Positions 33,466 to 48,400 of a stretch of DNA of 64,000 nucleotides are shown one piece after another. A program made the position numbers and the translations under genes. The notes under the pieces are model-generated. The model did not search any database. It was not told the origin of the DNA and saw nothing but the letters and a program-made list of their open reading frames with translations. The number at the start of each line of letters is the position of its first letter. Position 1 is the stretch's first letter. The stretch covers positions 13,907,001 to 13,971,000 of the forward strand of contig CM069596.1 of the NCBI GenBank assembly GCA_035771175.1, written 5' to 3'. Source of the DNA: Paratinospora sagittata (taxonomy: Eukaryota; Streptophyta; Magnoliopsida; Ranunculales; Menispermaceae).

Positions 33466-34489
33466 TGTAATGAATGATTGGTGAATATTTAGTAATGAAT
33501 GAACTCTACAAAATTAGAAGAATGGGTTGATTTTTTTGCTTTGGTTACATGTAATGAATGAACAAAGGGTATTTTGTTAACTTTTTACTTAACGGTTTCA
33601 TACTTATTTTTCATTTTTTCACTTATTTTGGGTAATGAAAGTGCTGTTAAGATTTATTTTATTTTATTTTATTTTATTTTTTTGTTAATACGATGAATAA
33701 CCAATTATTTTGTTGAATGGGTAGCAAAATTTCATTTTTGCACTTTTATATAAATGTTATTAATTTGTAATTTTATTTTTTTGGTCCTAATTACTAATTT
33801 TGTTTGATGACATAATAATAAAAATCTTAGGGATACTATCTATTTTCATTTTAATAAGATTTCATTTTGGAACTTTTTCTCAAGACAAGGAAGCCAAATC
33901 CCAACTTATTATTACTTCTTTATTTTACTTTATTTCCATATAAACTATGCTTCTTCTTCCTTCAAAAATAAATAAATAAATAAATAATGTAAATTCTTTT
34001 TAACTTTTGTTGCCATCTCAAAGAAATTTGCAAAATTTGTTTTTATTTTTTATTTTTTGCAGCTGCTTAGTCAATTTAGTATTTCAATTAGTGTTTCTTG
34101 TTATTAATTTGCTTTTATTAAAAAAAATTGATTTCTAAGCAATTTTTTAACACTTTTAAGAATTTTATTTAAATCTTTTTAAATAAAAATTGTTATTTTA
34201 ATTTCATTATAATGTTTTTTTAATAATTTAAAATTAAATGAATACAGAAATTAACTCCAACAAGCTTTATTAGGTTTGGACGCTTAATGGGCAAGGGGTA
34301 GGAGTTGAAGCTAGAGATTTAATAAAAGGGTCAGTCCAACCCAACCTGACTTGTTAGTCAAATCAGCCCAAGCCTATCTATGGAAGGGCTAATTGGGCAA
34401 GGCCTGTCAATTAGTTGAGTTAACCAGATCCTATCTAGTGAAAGGTTTGCCAGGCAAGGACTAGGTTGAGCCCAGTGGCTCAAATTGTC

Positions 34490-35066
34490 GCGCTTCCACC
34501 AAGGTTGTAACAAATTAGGTTGAAATTTAAATTCTAACCCAGCCTAAATTAATTTCAGATTGAAATTTTTTAACCTAATCTAATCAAAAATAATTTTTAA
34601 ATTCAACTTAATCCAATTCCTCTCAAACTAGTTTGGGTTGGTCAATAGGGTTTGCTTTAGATTTTATGATAATTTTAGTACAAATTAACTCAAACAATAA
34701 AAGAGTTATAAAGTAATTGAAAACGCTTCATTAAAATATATTTGATCATGTAGGTTATGATCAAATTTTTTAATTTAGTTTTAAGAGATAAAAACATCAA
34801 TACAAAATAATGATTGATATTAAAAAAAATAATTTAAGAGCTTTATTTTAATTATTTTAATTATAACGCAAAAGTATTTATACTATCTTATAAAAAAAAT
34901 TATTAAAGTTCATGAATATCATGAGGTGTATTCGGGTCAAATTCCAACCTAACTCAAACCAAGTCGGGTTGAAAATTTGTCAACCCAACCTAACCTAAAT
35001 ATTACACCAACTCAACCTAATTCGTAAATTTTAGTTCAGTTTAGTCGGGTTGACTTACACCCCTAC
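34490..35066. mobile_element. MITE-like repeat rich in GGGTTGG/CCAACCC
   Basis: Dense in CCCAACC, GGTTGAA and GTCGGGTTGA motifs in both orientations, ending TTACACCCCTA. This resembles the short non-autonomous hAT-like repeats whose ends read GGGGTGT. The left end is not clear and no 8-bp duplication was found. Confidence 0.35.
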
Positions 35067-35125
35067 TTACTCATTTCTATCTCAGCATATCAAAGTTATG
35101 TTCCAAATGTGTAACTTGCTTGTGG

Positions 35126-35503
35126 GGTGTTCAATACGTTGATTAACTTGGAAAACTCATACTATATGGGTTGAATTGGGTTAGGTTTTTTCAAATTAAT
35201 TTGAATTAAGATAAAAAAAATTTAATAAAATTGATAGAACTAAATCAATCTTAAATATTTAAATATGTTAATTATTGTTCTATTAAATACTTTCACTATA
35301 ATAGCAAACATTTATAATTAACAAAGAAGTAATTTTATAAGATGATTCCTAGAATCTAGATTGAGTAGAACATGTGATTTTGAAATCAATATATTAAGTT
35401 AACGTACCAATCTAAAGTCACTGGGTTAAAATTAACCCAATTTGATTGAGTTGAGTAAGAATTTTTACTAAAACCCCAACCAATCGACCTACAAACACTC
35501 AAT
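35126..35503. mobile_element. MITE-like repeat, hAT-type ends
   Basis: Begins GGGGTGTTCAATACG, is full of GGGTTGAATTGGGTTAGG and TTAACCCAATTTG motifs, and ends near ACAAACACTCA, a weak inverse of the start. Belongs with the neighbouring repeat and the better one at 41104-41648. No transposase. Confidence 0.38.
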
Positions 35504-36087
35504 TATAACTACTAACCATTTCATACAGGGTTTGAGCTTTTATCATATACAGAGGATGGAGTATCAAATCTTTTCTATTTTTCCAGGTGCCCTTGGTTTA
35601 TGATTGGATCAGGTTAGGGAGTTTATTGAGTCGGATTGAATTAAATTAAATAGTATTGGGACAAAATTGAAACCAACCTAACCTGTGATTGTGAAAGCTC
35701 CTTAATTTTCATTTTGGCTGGTTTGAGTCTTGTTATAATGTAGAGGATGGAGTAATAATCAAAAGTTTTACTCAACTTTTAACACCTCTTTTAGTTTATC
35801 ATATTTTTTGGGAGAATGTGAAGGTCCAAGGACACGTTGAGCGGCCTTAAAAGACTTACTCTACCCCTTTTTTTCATTTTTCATTTTTTGTTCTTTAATT
35901 ATTATTGTTTTATGGTTGGGTTTAGTTTTAAAATCATATTACACTATATTTATTCAACTTGATCTTATTTATTTGATATAATATTGTTTACGAATAAATT
36001 AATATAAAATATTTTTAAAAATTCATTAATGAGAATATTGTACTTTAAATATATATAACTGAAATTAAACTATCATACTTAAAGAGT

Positions 36088-36133
36088 AAAAAAAAAATAA
36101 AAATAAAAATAAAAATAAAAATAAAAATAAAAG
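36088..36133. repeat. (AAAAT)n microsatellite
   Basis: About eight consecutive AAAAT units with minor variation, some 330 bp upstream of the gene start. Likely length-polymorphic; no function implied. Confidence 0.85.
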
Positions 36134-36463
36134 AAAGTTGAGTAAATAAAAGGATCTTGTACTTGGACTTACAGTCCCCAAAAAAAAATAATATAGTGAG
36201 AGAGGTTAAAAGTTTTTTTTTTTTTTTTTTTTCTGAGCTAAAGAGGTTAAAAGTTGAGAAACAGGTTGAGTTGGTTTTAATATTCCCCTAATGAAAAATC
36301 TTTTCTTTTCACATTCCTATTTCCTACATTTTTCCCGGATGATACGTCTGAGACGCGTGGCGTGTCCTTATTAATTGCGTGATCCGAAGGGCGAAGAGAA
36401 GAGAAGAGAAGAGGCTTCGAAGAAGAAAAACAAGAGGCTTCGAAGAAAAAAAAAACAGAAGGA

Positions 36464-39400
36464 ATGGCCGGGGATAGTTGTGGAGATGTGTACGCCTTGG
36501 ATTTTGATGGAGTTTTATGTGATAGTTGTGGAGAGAGCTCTCTTTCTGCTCTTAAGGTCACATTCTCTCTCTCTTCTTCATTATGAAATATTATTGGCAT
36601 AAATTTGATTTGATTGTATATAGGCTGCTAAAATAAGATGGCCAACTCTCTTCAACGACGTCGATTCAGCCACCGAAGATTGGATCGTTGATCAAATGCA
36701 CGTCGTAAGCTCTTCTTCTATAACAATTCCCCTTCTGCTTGTTTTTTTTTTTTTTTTAATAGTTATTTTAATTGATTTTAATGAAAAAACCCATAGAGCT
36801 CAGAATAGAAAACAGACAGTGTTAGAACAACTTCTGTTGAGGATTGTTATTATTCATTTCATTCATTGAAGCTCTTGTTTGTCTTGTTAGCATCTTTGCC
36901 TGAATAAATTCCATGTCTTTGTTTTTTTTTTTTTTCTTATAACCGTGGTATCCAATATTCCGACTAATCCAAGTGGTCGCCACCCATCCACAAGGCCACG
37001 AGGCGGTAGACCCACGGCAAGAGGACCCACCACGCCATCTGAGAATAAATTCCAGAATGGATGCCCCAGGTTCGAAGTTGCAACCATCCCGAAAGAACTT
37101 TGCTTCCCCTCCTCCCCCTACCACCGAGCCATTACCCTGATGGGTAATTCCATGTCTTTGTTTAATCCTTTTTGAATTTTCATGGCTTACCCTTATAGAT
37201 TATTTGCTTTCTTCCACCACCCCTTAAGCAGCAGTTCAAGACAAATTATTTCATTTTTTATTTCTATTTTTTTTCCTCCTACCCTCTACTTTTTTCTTTT
37301 TTTTCTTTTTTTTTTTGATAATATACTTTAAATTATTGTTAGTTACTGCCTTGAGCCACCATATTCATAATTTGTAATGAGTTATGAGTTATTTAATAGT
37401 GTAGTGGAGAATATAAATTTTACAAGGTGAGAAGTGGGGATGGGCTTTTAGGATTTTTGAAGACAATGAGAAATCAGAAGAAAACTCATTATCACCCCTG
37501 CCCCATATTATACAATGGGAAATGCTTTCATATTTCACTTGTTAAATTCATATTTGTTTTAGTCTTCCTTTCATTGTTTTTTTTGGCATGTTTCTTCTAA
37601 TTTGGTCTGTTGCTGATGTATGTCGTACATGCCCGAACAATCTTAATAAACTTTCTGTTATTATATTTTTTGCCCATATATTGGTGATATTCCTACTCTG
37701 TATAATTTTCTTTTTTTAAAATATGTATCCTAGCATTTTCTCATCTCAACTCTGTTTTCACTACTTTGAATCTATGTGCTTGCATGTTTGGCATGCATTT
37801 AACTCCTTTAAGCAGAGCTGCTCATACTGGTTTCTTATAAATTGTTAATTTAAAACTTGATTATGTTGCTCTTTGGAAGTGCGAATGCGCTTTAGCTGCT
37901 CAACTTATATTCTAAAGGTTTCACTCCTTGATCTCTCGATTCTTATTGATTGTAGACACAATAAGATACTTAAAATATTTCAGAATTAATCACCTTGATT
38001 TGTATGGCCTACAATCTTTGTGTTTTATTGAAAACTTGCACTATACATTATTGAATTTTGGATTAAATTCCTTCTCAATCATAACATAGATTTCTTAAGT
38101 TATTTCTGTATTTCTAGTATTGTTAACTATGAACTTGTCATCTATTTCTAATTTTTCCATGGTCTGTTCCTTGATTGTGCATAATTATTCAATTTGTGGA
38201 TGAAGCAGACTGAAAACTGCTCACACTTTTCACCATTTTTATTAAACAATTCTGATTGAAAACACAGATGTGTCCTCACCGTTTTCTTCTTTTCTTTCCT
38301 GATTTTAACTATAACTAAGGTCCTCGAGACTTAATTATTTTTTATTTATTCCTTGGCAACTCCTTTTTGCCAGTAATCTAAGTGCTTGTCATATTTCTTA
38401 TTTCTCGATTAATAATCAATGAAAAATTTTCTTCTTTAATTCAAGTTTGTCTCAAAATGAAGATTAACTAGATAGTTGATATTGATAGCATAAAATCAAA
38501 TTGATTTAATGATATACTTCTTTTCTTTTTTCTTTTTCCTTTTTTTTTTTTGTTTTTTTCCTTTTTTAATTTTTTCTCTGTCTCTTTCCCATTGTTTCAT
38601 TATATAATTCAGCTGCATTTGCATGCATTGCTTGTCGCCTTCTTGGCTTTTGTCTTCCATAATATTTCGTTTTGATCATGTGAATTCATTCATGAAAGCA
38701 AGAACAAAAATGATCAAAATAAGTGAAAAGTTAACTTTCTTAAGAAAGAATTCTCCAAATCAATTAAATCTACATTCCTAGTGGACCATGACCTTATTTT
38801 ATGCTAAAATAAGAATCCTAAACTGACAAGGAAACTAACTACATTAATAAAAAATGCATTAGTGGGCTAGAAATTTCTAAAACATGGGCAGGGAAATATT
38901 GAGCACATTCAATGCATGTGACCCATCATGCATCCTAGGCCTCCCGCCATTGCATTTACAGATTTACTTTAATCCCTCATGCTAAGCCTTAAACTAGGCT
39001 GTAAATTTTCTCTAGTAAATCATTCTTAAGCCTCAAAAGCCTGATAACATGGTTTTGATGACATGGCTCCGTTTTAGACAATGTCCCAACTTGACCACAA
39101 AATTCATTATTTCTTTTAAATATGTCAAATACTCTTACTAGATTCTAAAGTCAACCTAGTGATTTATGTTATAATCTTATGTCTCATGAAATTCATTACT
39201 TTAGAGGTTTTTTACTTGCAAGCTCTTATATTTCAATTCCTCCTTTAAATGGTTCCTTGGTATTGTTTGATCTATGATTCAGTGTTTATAACATTAGCAC
39301 AACTCTAATGGTACAAATCTTAAGAGGTTAATTTGTTTCTATTTTCTTTTTTGTTTAAAGTTGATTTCTGCGTATCTAAAAGCAATAGACAAGTGATATA

Positions 39401-42400
39401 AGCATCCAAGTTGGTAGCCAATGTCATTGTGTAGAGAAGTAAGGTAGTTTTAATCACTTGCAAATTAAAAGCTTTTGTTGCATCCGCATACAAAGATACA
39501 ATTTGGCTTAAAAATAAAGTTGAGACTTGAGACTATTCCTTTTAAGATAGATGATAGAATTACATTTGTTAACCACAAACATAGTGGTTGTACGGTACTT
39601 CTCCATGTTCAACGTCTCTCCAAGATGTGGCTACCTAGCATATCAAGGACCTTCTATGGTGGGTTGCTCTTGTACAATGTAATTTAAGGAACAACTATAT
39701 GTTTATTCAAATGATCAATGAAAATTCTAGAGGTTTTGATTAAATCCCATGGTACTTTTTATTTAGATTTTTAAACTTTCATTGTTTCAGTTGACATTCA
39801 AAATTTCTTGACTATTTCTTGACCAAAATTTCCACCAACATGTTGACTTTTAAGAATTCAAGTGAGTTTGACATTGATTAGTATATTTTAGGAGGATCTT
39901 GACGAGGATTAAAATTCTAATTATTTAAATTTTTAGAAGGGCTCAAATTGTTTTATTTTAGAGCCAAGGTTGTCGTTATGAAAAAGGTGATAACTGTGCA
40001 GCTATTGAGCTTTGTCGGGAAGTGTTACCCAACTAGTAAAAGTGATAGTTGAACTTGCTTATGGAAGCTCTCATGGAAGCAAGATTGTTGGTAAGAGTTG
40101 GAGAAAGAACTGAGGTGTCATAATAGATGGTTGTTGAGCTGGTACAAATGTTGATAATCGATGAAAAGGGTGCTGATGTGTTAGCGCCTTATGCAGGAAC
40201 ACAACCCATTCCATTGCTACTAAAATTGGAGTTCTTATGAAGGTCATGAGTCTTGCTTCTCATTCAAGGGATATGCCAAAAGCGAAGGTTCTAGGAATGT
40301 TAGGAATGCTAAAGAGCTAGAGAACTTCCTGTGGAACATGGATTAGTACTTTGCTATTATCCATACCCCAAATGACCAAAAAGTAACTGTAACCACTATG
40401 TATTTTTCAGTTGATGCTAAGCTATGGTTGAATTGCAGTGAATCACCCAAAGACATCAATGTGAGAGGTCCTCAAATAGAAGCTAAAGTATTAGTGCCTC
40501 CCTACCAATGTTACTTGGCAAGCTTGCAAAGCACTTCAAAAACTAAAGCAAGCAAACATTGTTTGAGAATATGTTATGGAATTCTCGTCTCTATTGTTGG
40601 AAATTAAGAATGTGTTCGAGGAGGTTCTTGAACTTTACAATCGGTCTACAAACATAAACTCAGGTAGAAATTCAAAAGCAAGGAGATAAAGGCCTCCCCT
40701 CTACTATTGTTGTTGCTATTAGTCTTGTTGATTTCAAGGCTAAACTCTCCACTTCTATTAGCAACAAAGGGAAAAGGAAGGATGAGAAGCATTCTAAGGA
40801 GAGTCCAAAAAGGGCGGCCCCATAAGAGTCAGCATGAGAAAGATGTAAGGCCTCATCTAAAGCAGATTCTCAACCCTTGAGAAATTTATCGAATAAGGAT
40901 TGCTTATTTGTATTGAGCCTTATCGAGCAACAAATTGTCCTAAGAAGGAAAAGCTATCTAACCTAATTGTTGGTGGAGAGGAAGAGACCTAGATAAATTT
41001 ATTATAGTTGTTTAATGTGATTCAACAAGTGAAGCAAACTACATCAAGCGGATTGATGTATGTAGAGACCAAGATCAATTTACACCATGTGTTGGCAATG
41101 GTTAGGGGTGTTCATCCTACCGATCAACCTGATTAACCCGTCGAACTCGAACCTTAGGGGTTGGGTTGGGTTTACATATCAAATTGGGTTGGGTTGGGTT
41201 CTAAAATTTGTAACTCAATAGGTTTGGGTTGGGTCAAGTTTTTATAAAACATAACTAATCAAACTCAACCCAACCCAAACTAATTAAAAATAATAGTATG
41301 AAGCCTCTTCATCATTTTCCCTATAGTTACTTATCCTAATCAAATTGCTTAAAATATTAAAATAAAAATAATTATGAAAGAAATCATCTTATTAACTATT
41401 ATAATATTCATATTTGACTTAGAATTCATTTTACAAAATGATATTTAAAATTCTTAAATTGAATAAATCGTGCAATTCAATAATCAATATGTTAAGTAGA
41501 CTAACCTGATCAGCCCAACCCAAACCAACCTGAAGTCATTGGGTTGGATTGGGTTTGGTTGGATTAATTTTTTTCCAACTCAACTTAGTTGGGTTAGGTT
41601 GTTATTTGGCCATAAACCGAACCAATCAAACCCATGAATCCCCCCATGGTGGACTTTTATGTGACTCACTTTTTTGTTGTCAATCATAAAATAGAGAGAA
41701 TTGAATTATCTCTTGCTGAGAACACAAGCCAGAAGAAGGTTGTTGAATTCGGAAGCCAAGATAATCGAAGGTATGGCTTCTGATGTTGGTATTCAAGTAG
41801 GATCTTGGAGGGGTAAGATCATAATGTAGTCGAAGCATGTACAAATCAACGAATTCAAAGAAACTTGAAAAAAACAAAAAAATTGAAGAACTAAGAAGCT
41901 AAGTTTTCCTTTCAAAGAAGATGATAATTGATGCATGAATATTGATTCTCTTAATTGGAGCTCTTTATATGGATAAGTCCACGAAAACAACTTAGAAACT
42001 TACTAAAACACTCCAAGTAAGTTTCCTAAGCCAGCTATAACACTAACAATTTTTTAGTGCTATTAGAACTCTATTTAGACACTTCTAAAGACTTTTTTAA
42101 TATACCTTAAGTAACAAAAACGAATTTTAGAAACCATCTAGAACTACGAGTAAAATAGAATTCTACCAAAATTGAAACTTTTTTTATGAGGAAATTTGAC
42201 TAGAAAATAGAAAGAAACTCATCTCAACTCAACTCAACCAAGCCTTTTCCCAACTACATGGGGTCGGCTACATGAACCAACTTCCTCTTGGCTTTCTCAA
42301 GGGCTAAGTCAGCATTCAAATTATAAGAAGTTAAATCTTCTTAATTATCTCTGTCCATGTTATTTTAGGTCTTCTTCTGCCTCTTTTGTTTTAATGTTAT

Positions 42401-45400
42401 CATGAAGTGTTAAGAGGCCACTCTTCCTATCTGGTGTATATAAATGCCTACGTTTAACCTTCCTAGACATTATTTTGTGACCTATTGCCTATGTTAGATC
42501 AACTTGATCATTGTCCCATTAGATGATTTTCTTATCATTCTATGATATGATTTCCTAAGTTCAGAAAAGCGTTCCATTGATACCATTCTTGAGGGTTGGT
42601 TCATCATGAACAAATCCCAATCTTGGTTTGTTCCAACTGTTAGAGAGAACAAAAGCAAGGAAGTTGCTAGTATGCAACCTATGTTATCAACTTTGTAGGT
42701 TAAGGATGGCTTAAATAAGGGACAAACAAACTACTTGACGACATAGGTAGAAATGAAACCAGAAGTAGAGGTGGAAGTGGTGGAACCCATAGCCTGAGTA
42801 CTGGAGAATTCGAGGATGTCATGCCTCTAGAGATACCAAAGCAATTGCGATATCGTAGGAAGATTGATTATGTCATTGAAATGGTGCTTGGTTTGAGACC
42901 CCCTGCGCATGCCCTATATCATAGGGCCCTTAGGGAGCTTGAGTCGCTCCTAAAAGCAGCTTATAGAGTTGTTGGGTGTTGGCTATATTCAACCCTCAAA
43001 GGCCCCTTTTGGAGCACTAGTGCTATTGTAGAAGAAGCAAGATGATTCACTTCGGATGTGTGGCATTGACTATCAAGCATTGAATAAGCTCATAGTAAAG
43101 AACAAGTATCCTATCTCATTGGTGGTTGACTTGTTTAATCAGCTATCCTAAGCCACTTACTTCACCAAGTCAAACTTGTGGTCAAGCTATTACCAAGTGA
43201 GAATAGCACTAGGATACGGACCAAAGACGACGATGGTAACAAGCTAAGGCTCATTTGAGTATCTAATAATGCCTTTCAGTTTAAGAATGCTCTTACTACA
43301 TTTTGTAATTTGACAATGTGCTTTATGAGTTCATAGATAGACTTGTTATTGTTTATTTCGATGATAGTATAATCTATAGTGAGACCCTTGATGATCATAT
43401 GGATCACCTTATAAGGGTTATGACCACTTTGAGGGCTAATAAGTTGTATGTAAAGAAGGAAAAAGTGTGATTTTGTTAGGCAAACAATCACTTTCCTTGG
43501 CTATGTTAGTTCTTTATCTTTTTTTTTTTTTTTTTTTTGAGGTCGAGGGGTATCAAGATTTCGATCCTACTAGTCCCTCCGGGGCACGACCACAAATGCC
43601 CTTGGACACCGTTGGCCAACATATTGGGGGGCTTGTCTCTTGAGTTCGGTTTCGAACTCGCAACCTTAGGGTTAGGGGCACTTGCCCCCAACCACTGGAG
43701 CCAACCCCTGTCATTATTCTGCATCAATACAAACAGACGAATTCATTAGCTTGAATCATTACATATCAATACAATATCAAGATTTGGTTGATCAAAGTTC
43801 ATGCAATTCATTCAAATTTTAACCAAGTTAATCGTTAAATTGAATGAACTCAAATAAAATGTAAATAGAGAATATCATTCCTTGGCCATGTTATTAGTTG
43901 CGGCATGTTGTACATGGACTAGAAGAAGATGCAAGGCATTTTGGAGTGACCTACATCAACGAAAGTGACAATCTCGTTGTTTCTTAGGCCGGTCAACTAT
44001 CATTGTAGGATCATAATTGGCTACTCAAACAAGTTTACAGCCCTGACATTGCTCTTGAAGAGGGACCGAACATGGCATGGGATGCTAAGTGTGAGCATGC
44101 CCTAGAAGAATTGAAGCGAGCCCTTGCTTCAGTGAATTGTGGCTACCTAACTTTAAACTTCCCTTTGAAGTTCACATCGATGCGTCAAATCAAGCCATTA
44201 GAGGAATGCTCATACAAGAGGGACAACCAATTTCTTTTTAAAGTAGGAAGTTGAATAAAGAAAAAACAATGATACCTTGCTCATGAGAAGGAGAAGTTTG
44301 TGGTAGTGCATGCATAAGGAACTTGGAGGAATTACTTGTTGGGGACTAGTTTTGTGGCATGCACAGATTGGGCAATCATTACCTATTTTTCATGAGTCAA
44401 AAGAAGCTATCTCCAAAGCATTCTCGTTGGCTAGAATTTTAAGTGAAGTTTGACGTGAACTTGGAGTACAAGCATAGAAGACTAACTCCTATATTGGATG
44501 CCTTGAGTAGAAATTATGGTTTTTGCTGTAACAACCGTGAAATCAAATTTCTTGGCATCGATTAAGGAGAAATTGAGCTAGGATCAGTCTTGTGCAAGAC
44601 TAATGGAGTGGGTTGTTGATGGTTCTACCCGACAACTTTGGATGTATAATGAGATATTGTATGCCAAGGGTACATGTTTGTGAGAACTATTTAAAGAGAC
44701 TCATGATAAGCTTTGGGTGGGTCAATAGGAGTGGAGTGCACTCTTGCATTGTTATCAAGGTCAAACTACTGACATAAGATCGAAGATAAGGCTGAACTTT
44801 ATGTCAAAACTTACCTTGTGTTCCAAGTTCCAACGAGATAAGATGAATTGGATGCGAGATGACATTGAATTTTATGTCAAAAATTGCAAGAGAATGTCTT
44901 ATTGGAGGATTCTTTGAGGCATTACGTGGCTGCTAGCCAAACAAATTGGGTAGGGTTTTAGTGTCGTCAAAGCCCCACATAGGTGGGAGCTTCGTGCACC
45001 GGGCTGCCCTTTGTTTTTATTTGGCATCTTTATTGTGGAAATGTACTTATAATTATATAGACAAGGTTTGTAGGCGTAAATCTAGTTTTATTTTCTTAGC
45101 TAACCATAAATAAATATTATTTGCAATTCTTAGGCTTGCACTACCTCACCTAGATGGGTCCAATTGCCTAGGCATTGCCTTGGCACATTGGAAACATTGG
45201 TAGTGTTGTTAAATACAACCTAATTCTGCTACAACTTGTACAAGAGTTCCTCAATTGAAATGTGTCCATTTGAGATAGCACCAATATCCGACGATCCCTC
45301 TTGTTATGTTGGTCCAGAAGGTAAGTTTTGACATAATGTTCAATGAAACATTCCCTCGTAGGCTAGCAGTATAACCTTGACAACAATGCAAGTGGGCACT

Positions 45401-48400
45401 CTACTCTTGGATGAGTCACCCAAAGAGAACCATGAATCTCCATCATTAGTTCTCGATGTAGGTTGCCTATACTTAGTAGATATAAATGTCTACCCTTGGC
45501 ATAAAGTACCTCATCCTCTACACAAACTACTGCGTGGAACCATAAACAACCTACTGCATCAGTCTGGCATAAGACTAATCCTTGCTTAATTCTTCCTTGA
45601 TTCACGCAAATAAATCTAATTTTATGGTTGTGATAGCAACATTTATTTTTGCAACTACCTTTCTGCTTAGGGCATTTGGTGCATAATTTAACCTTTCCAA
45701 GCTTATAGCACAACTTTATGTCAAACTCAACCAGAAATTCTAGTCAATGAGCTTGCTTTTGAGATGTCTTCTTTTGAGTCATATAGCAGGTAACGGTCGC
45801 AACAGTTTTTAAATCAGGTATGACTTTCAACTTGAATCATACAATTCAAGTTGAGTCCTAACTCCTACCTATTTTGATTGAATTTTGCGAATAAATCACA
45901 AAATCTGAAACATCGTAACATTCTTGGTTGAATTGTAAGATTTATTAAAAAGCTTATTTAACTCGATCAATAACAAATTTTTGAAAATTTTTCTTATCAA
46001 CTTTGAACTTCTTCATAACCCTATGGAACAAAGTGGAGTTTTGTAATAGTTTAGGTTTGTCTTCGTTGCTCATACCTAAGTCTAAGAGAAAGGCTTTGGT
46101 CCCTACTTCTTCTCACTTTAATAGCTAACTTAATTTTTAATCAAAACAAAATCAATGTTGCATAGTTTTTCATTAAATAAAAGCTTCTAAGTGGTTAGTA
46201 GCTTCTACCCTTACTATGGGACTAATTTGAGCTTTTTAAAAGTCTAGGTTTGTCTTCGATGCATATAACTAAGCCTAAGAGGAAGGCTTTGATCCTTACT
46301 TCTTCTCAATTTATTAATTAACTTATTTTTTCATATAAACATAATTTTTTCATTAGATAAAAGCTTCTAAGTGCTTAGTAGTTTCCACCCTTACTTTGTT
46401 TCTTTTTGTTATAAGGTTTTTTTCTTTTTTTTTGTTAGTTTGACTGTGTAATTTGATGTTTTGGGCGGTTTTTTCAGATTAAATTTGTGTTTGAGCCATG
46501 AGAGTCAATAGAGGTAAACAAAACTTGGGAGCATGGCTTTATAATGCACCCAGATAATAAGTTGAGTCCTGGTTCTTAAATCGAAATCGAATTGTAAAAT
46601 TGTTGAGGGTGGGATTAGATTTAAATCCTAAATGTCAGCCTGTCTATGGCATCCGATTTGTATAGTTAATTTGTAGTTTTTAAAAATGTGCATGATATGA
46701 TATCTACAATTAGTTTTCATGATTTGAAAACAACAAAAACTTGTTTGGTTAAGTTCATTCTAAAAATAAGGGATCATAAGATACATGCGTGGTTAGATTT
46801 TCTTAAATAATTTTATATCGAAGTAGAATTATTTCAAATATATTTTTTTAAAATAAACTAAACTAGTTTATTTAAAATTTTTGAAATAATTATTTATAAT
46901 ATAAAACAAATTAATTTCTTTTATTATTTTTATTTCTATCATTTTTTCTTTCCCCTCTCAACATGTCTGCCTCTGTTACATTGTTTTCATCACATTGTCC
47001 TTTCTTGAAAAAAAGTGCCTTTAAAACCTACCCCTTCGTCCTCTCGTCCCCTTGCTCTTCTTCTTTTTCTTTCTTTCTCTTCTTTGTGCTCCCTCTAAAA
47101 GCAGCAGCGGTAGCTGAGGGCAACTACAACACCTTCATCCATTCATCCTCTTTGTTTTCTCTCTTTGCCCCTCTCATCGCCTTTGCTTAGGGTCTCCCCT
47201 TCAGTGGCAACAACAGTAACAAAGCTGTAGCATCACAAGTCCCTCATTTCCTCTCTTTTGTTTCTATTTTAGGTAGTAACAGCGGCAATGCACCCATTGC
47301 CCTTTCCTTTGCTTGATTTTCTCAGAAGTCAGAACACATGTAGATTCTGTCAGTTTTGACTTCTCAAAAATGAAAGAAAAAGTCAACTGACTTTTTTACG
47401 TTTTCTTATATGGGTCATTTTCTAAATTTAAACTTAAAAACAGTTTTTAAATCTCACTAGACCAAACACTTTTTTTTTAATCCTCTTTTCTGTTTGGTTT
47501 GTTTTTAAATTCATAAAACTAAATTTAAATTTGATGCAAAATGCAGCCCAAGATTTTCTTTTTCAATTTTCAATTTTTTTTTTTTTTTTGTAAATTACAA
47601 CTACTTGAAGTTATTCACTTATTTGGTTGATATCAAGCTCAAAAGTCTTTTTATTTTTTTTATTTTTTTTGCAATGAACTTTTAAGAATGAACAAACATC
47701 ATATGGCTCATTGATGTAAATCTGCTAATCTTAACATCATTGCATATCTTTGCCAATTGGATGAAAATAGCTACAGTGCTACAGCTGTACTTTTCATAGC
47801 CGCCTCTGCTTCTTGTAGATAATTCTTAAATGGCATGAAGAAAGTCATACAACGTGGATTTGATAATCACACCTGCGTATAGTTCAATTAGTTGAAATTT
47901 TGTACCACAACTGTGAGTTGCTTGGTAGATTCTTTTTTTTTTTTTCTTTTTTTTTTTTTGAAGCAGAAACAATAGATATATTATAGTAATTTGGTGATGT
48001 GACAGTTAACAAATTGAGGGCAAGCACCAGAGGTACTTAGCGCTACCAGTCAATCACATATTAAATAACATGATAATAAACCCCTCCCTGTCCTGGTTCC
48101 AACATGGAGACAATGAATATAAGACCTATCCCACCCCAGAGCAGCAAAACTATACAATTAATTTCAATATCAATGGCCCTGAAACATACAATTTCTCCAG
48201 CTTAAGAACCAATCTGAAAGTGAAAAGCCATTAGCCCATGAAGGTTTGGTAGGTTCCACCTTAACTGTACTAAGAAAATCTCAATAGAGCTAAACTGATC
48301 CTCTCCTTTATCAATGATCATGAAGCTTTGGAGTAGTTGTTAGCTTTCTGTCTACCTCTGGTTCTGAGATAAAATATTGATATCCCATCATGCTTTCACA

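Larger units (their letters stand above)
33466..36463. other. Intergenic region upstream of the HAD-family gene
   Basis: AT-rich DNA without a gene. It holds simple repeats (TTTTA)n near 33655-33680, (AAAT)n near 33966-33988 and (AAAAT)n at 36088-36133, and two MITE-like segments. The last 160 bp before the ATG are purine-rich, with AAGAG repeats and two copies of GAGGCTTCGAAGAA (about 36411 and 36434), and are probably 5' UTR. No clear TATA box is visible. Confidence 0.6.

Noticed and set aside
36375..36602. 75-codon plus ORF overlapping exon 1 as the true start of the gene
   Set aside because: It is in another frame. The frame from 36464 gives the conserved HAD motif and correct splicing.
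46963..47190. 75-codon ORF with a Ser/Phe-rich start as a small secreted protein
   Set aside because: Low-complexity CT-rich sequence inside intron 2 of the HAD gene, without a homologue I recognise.
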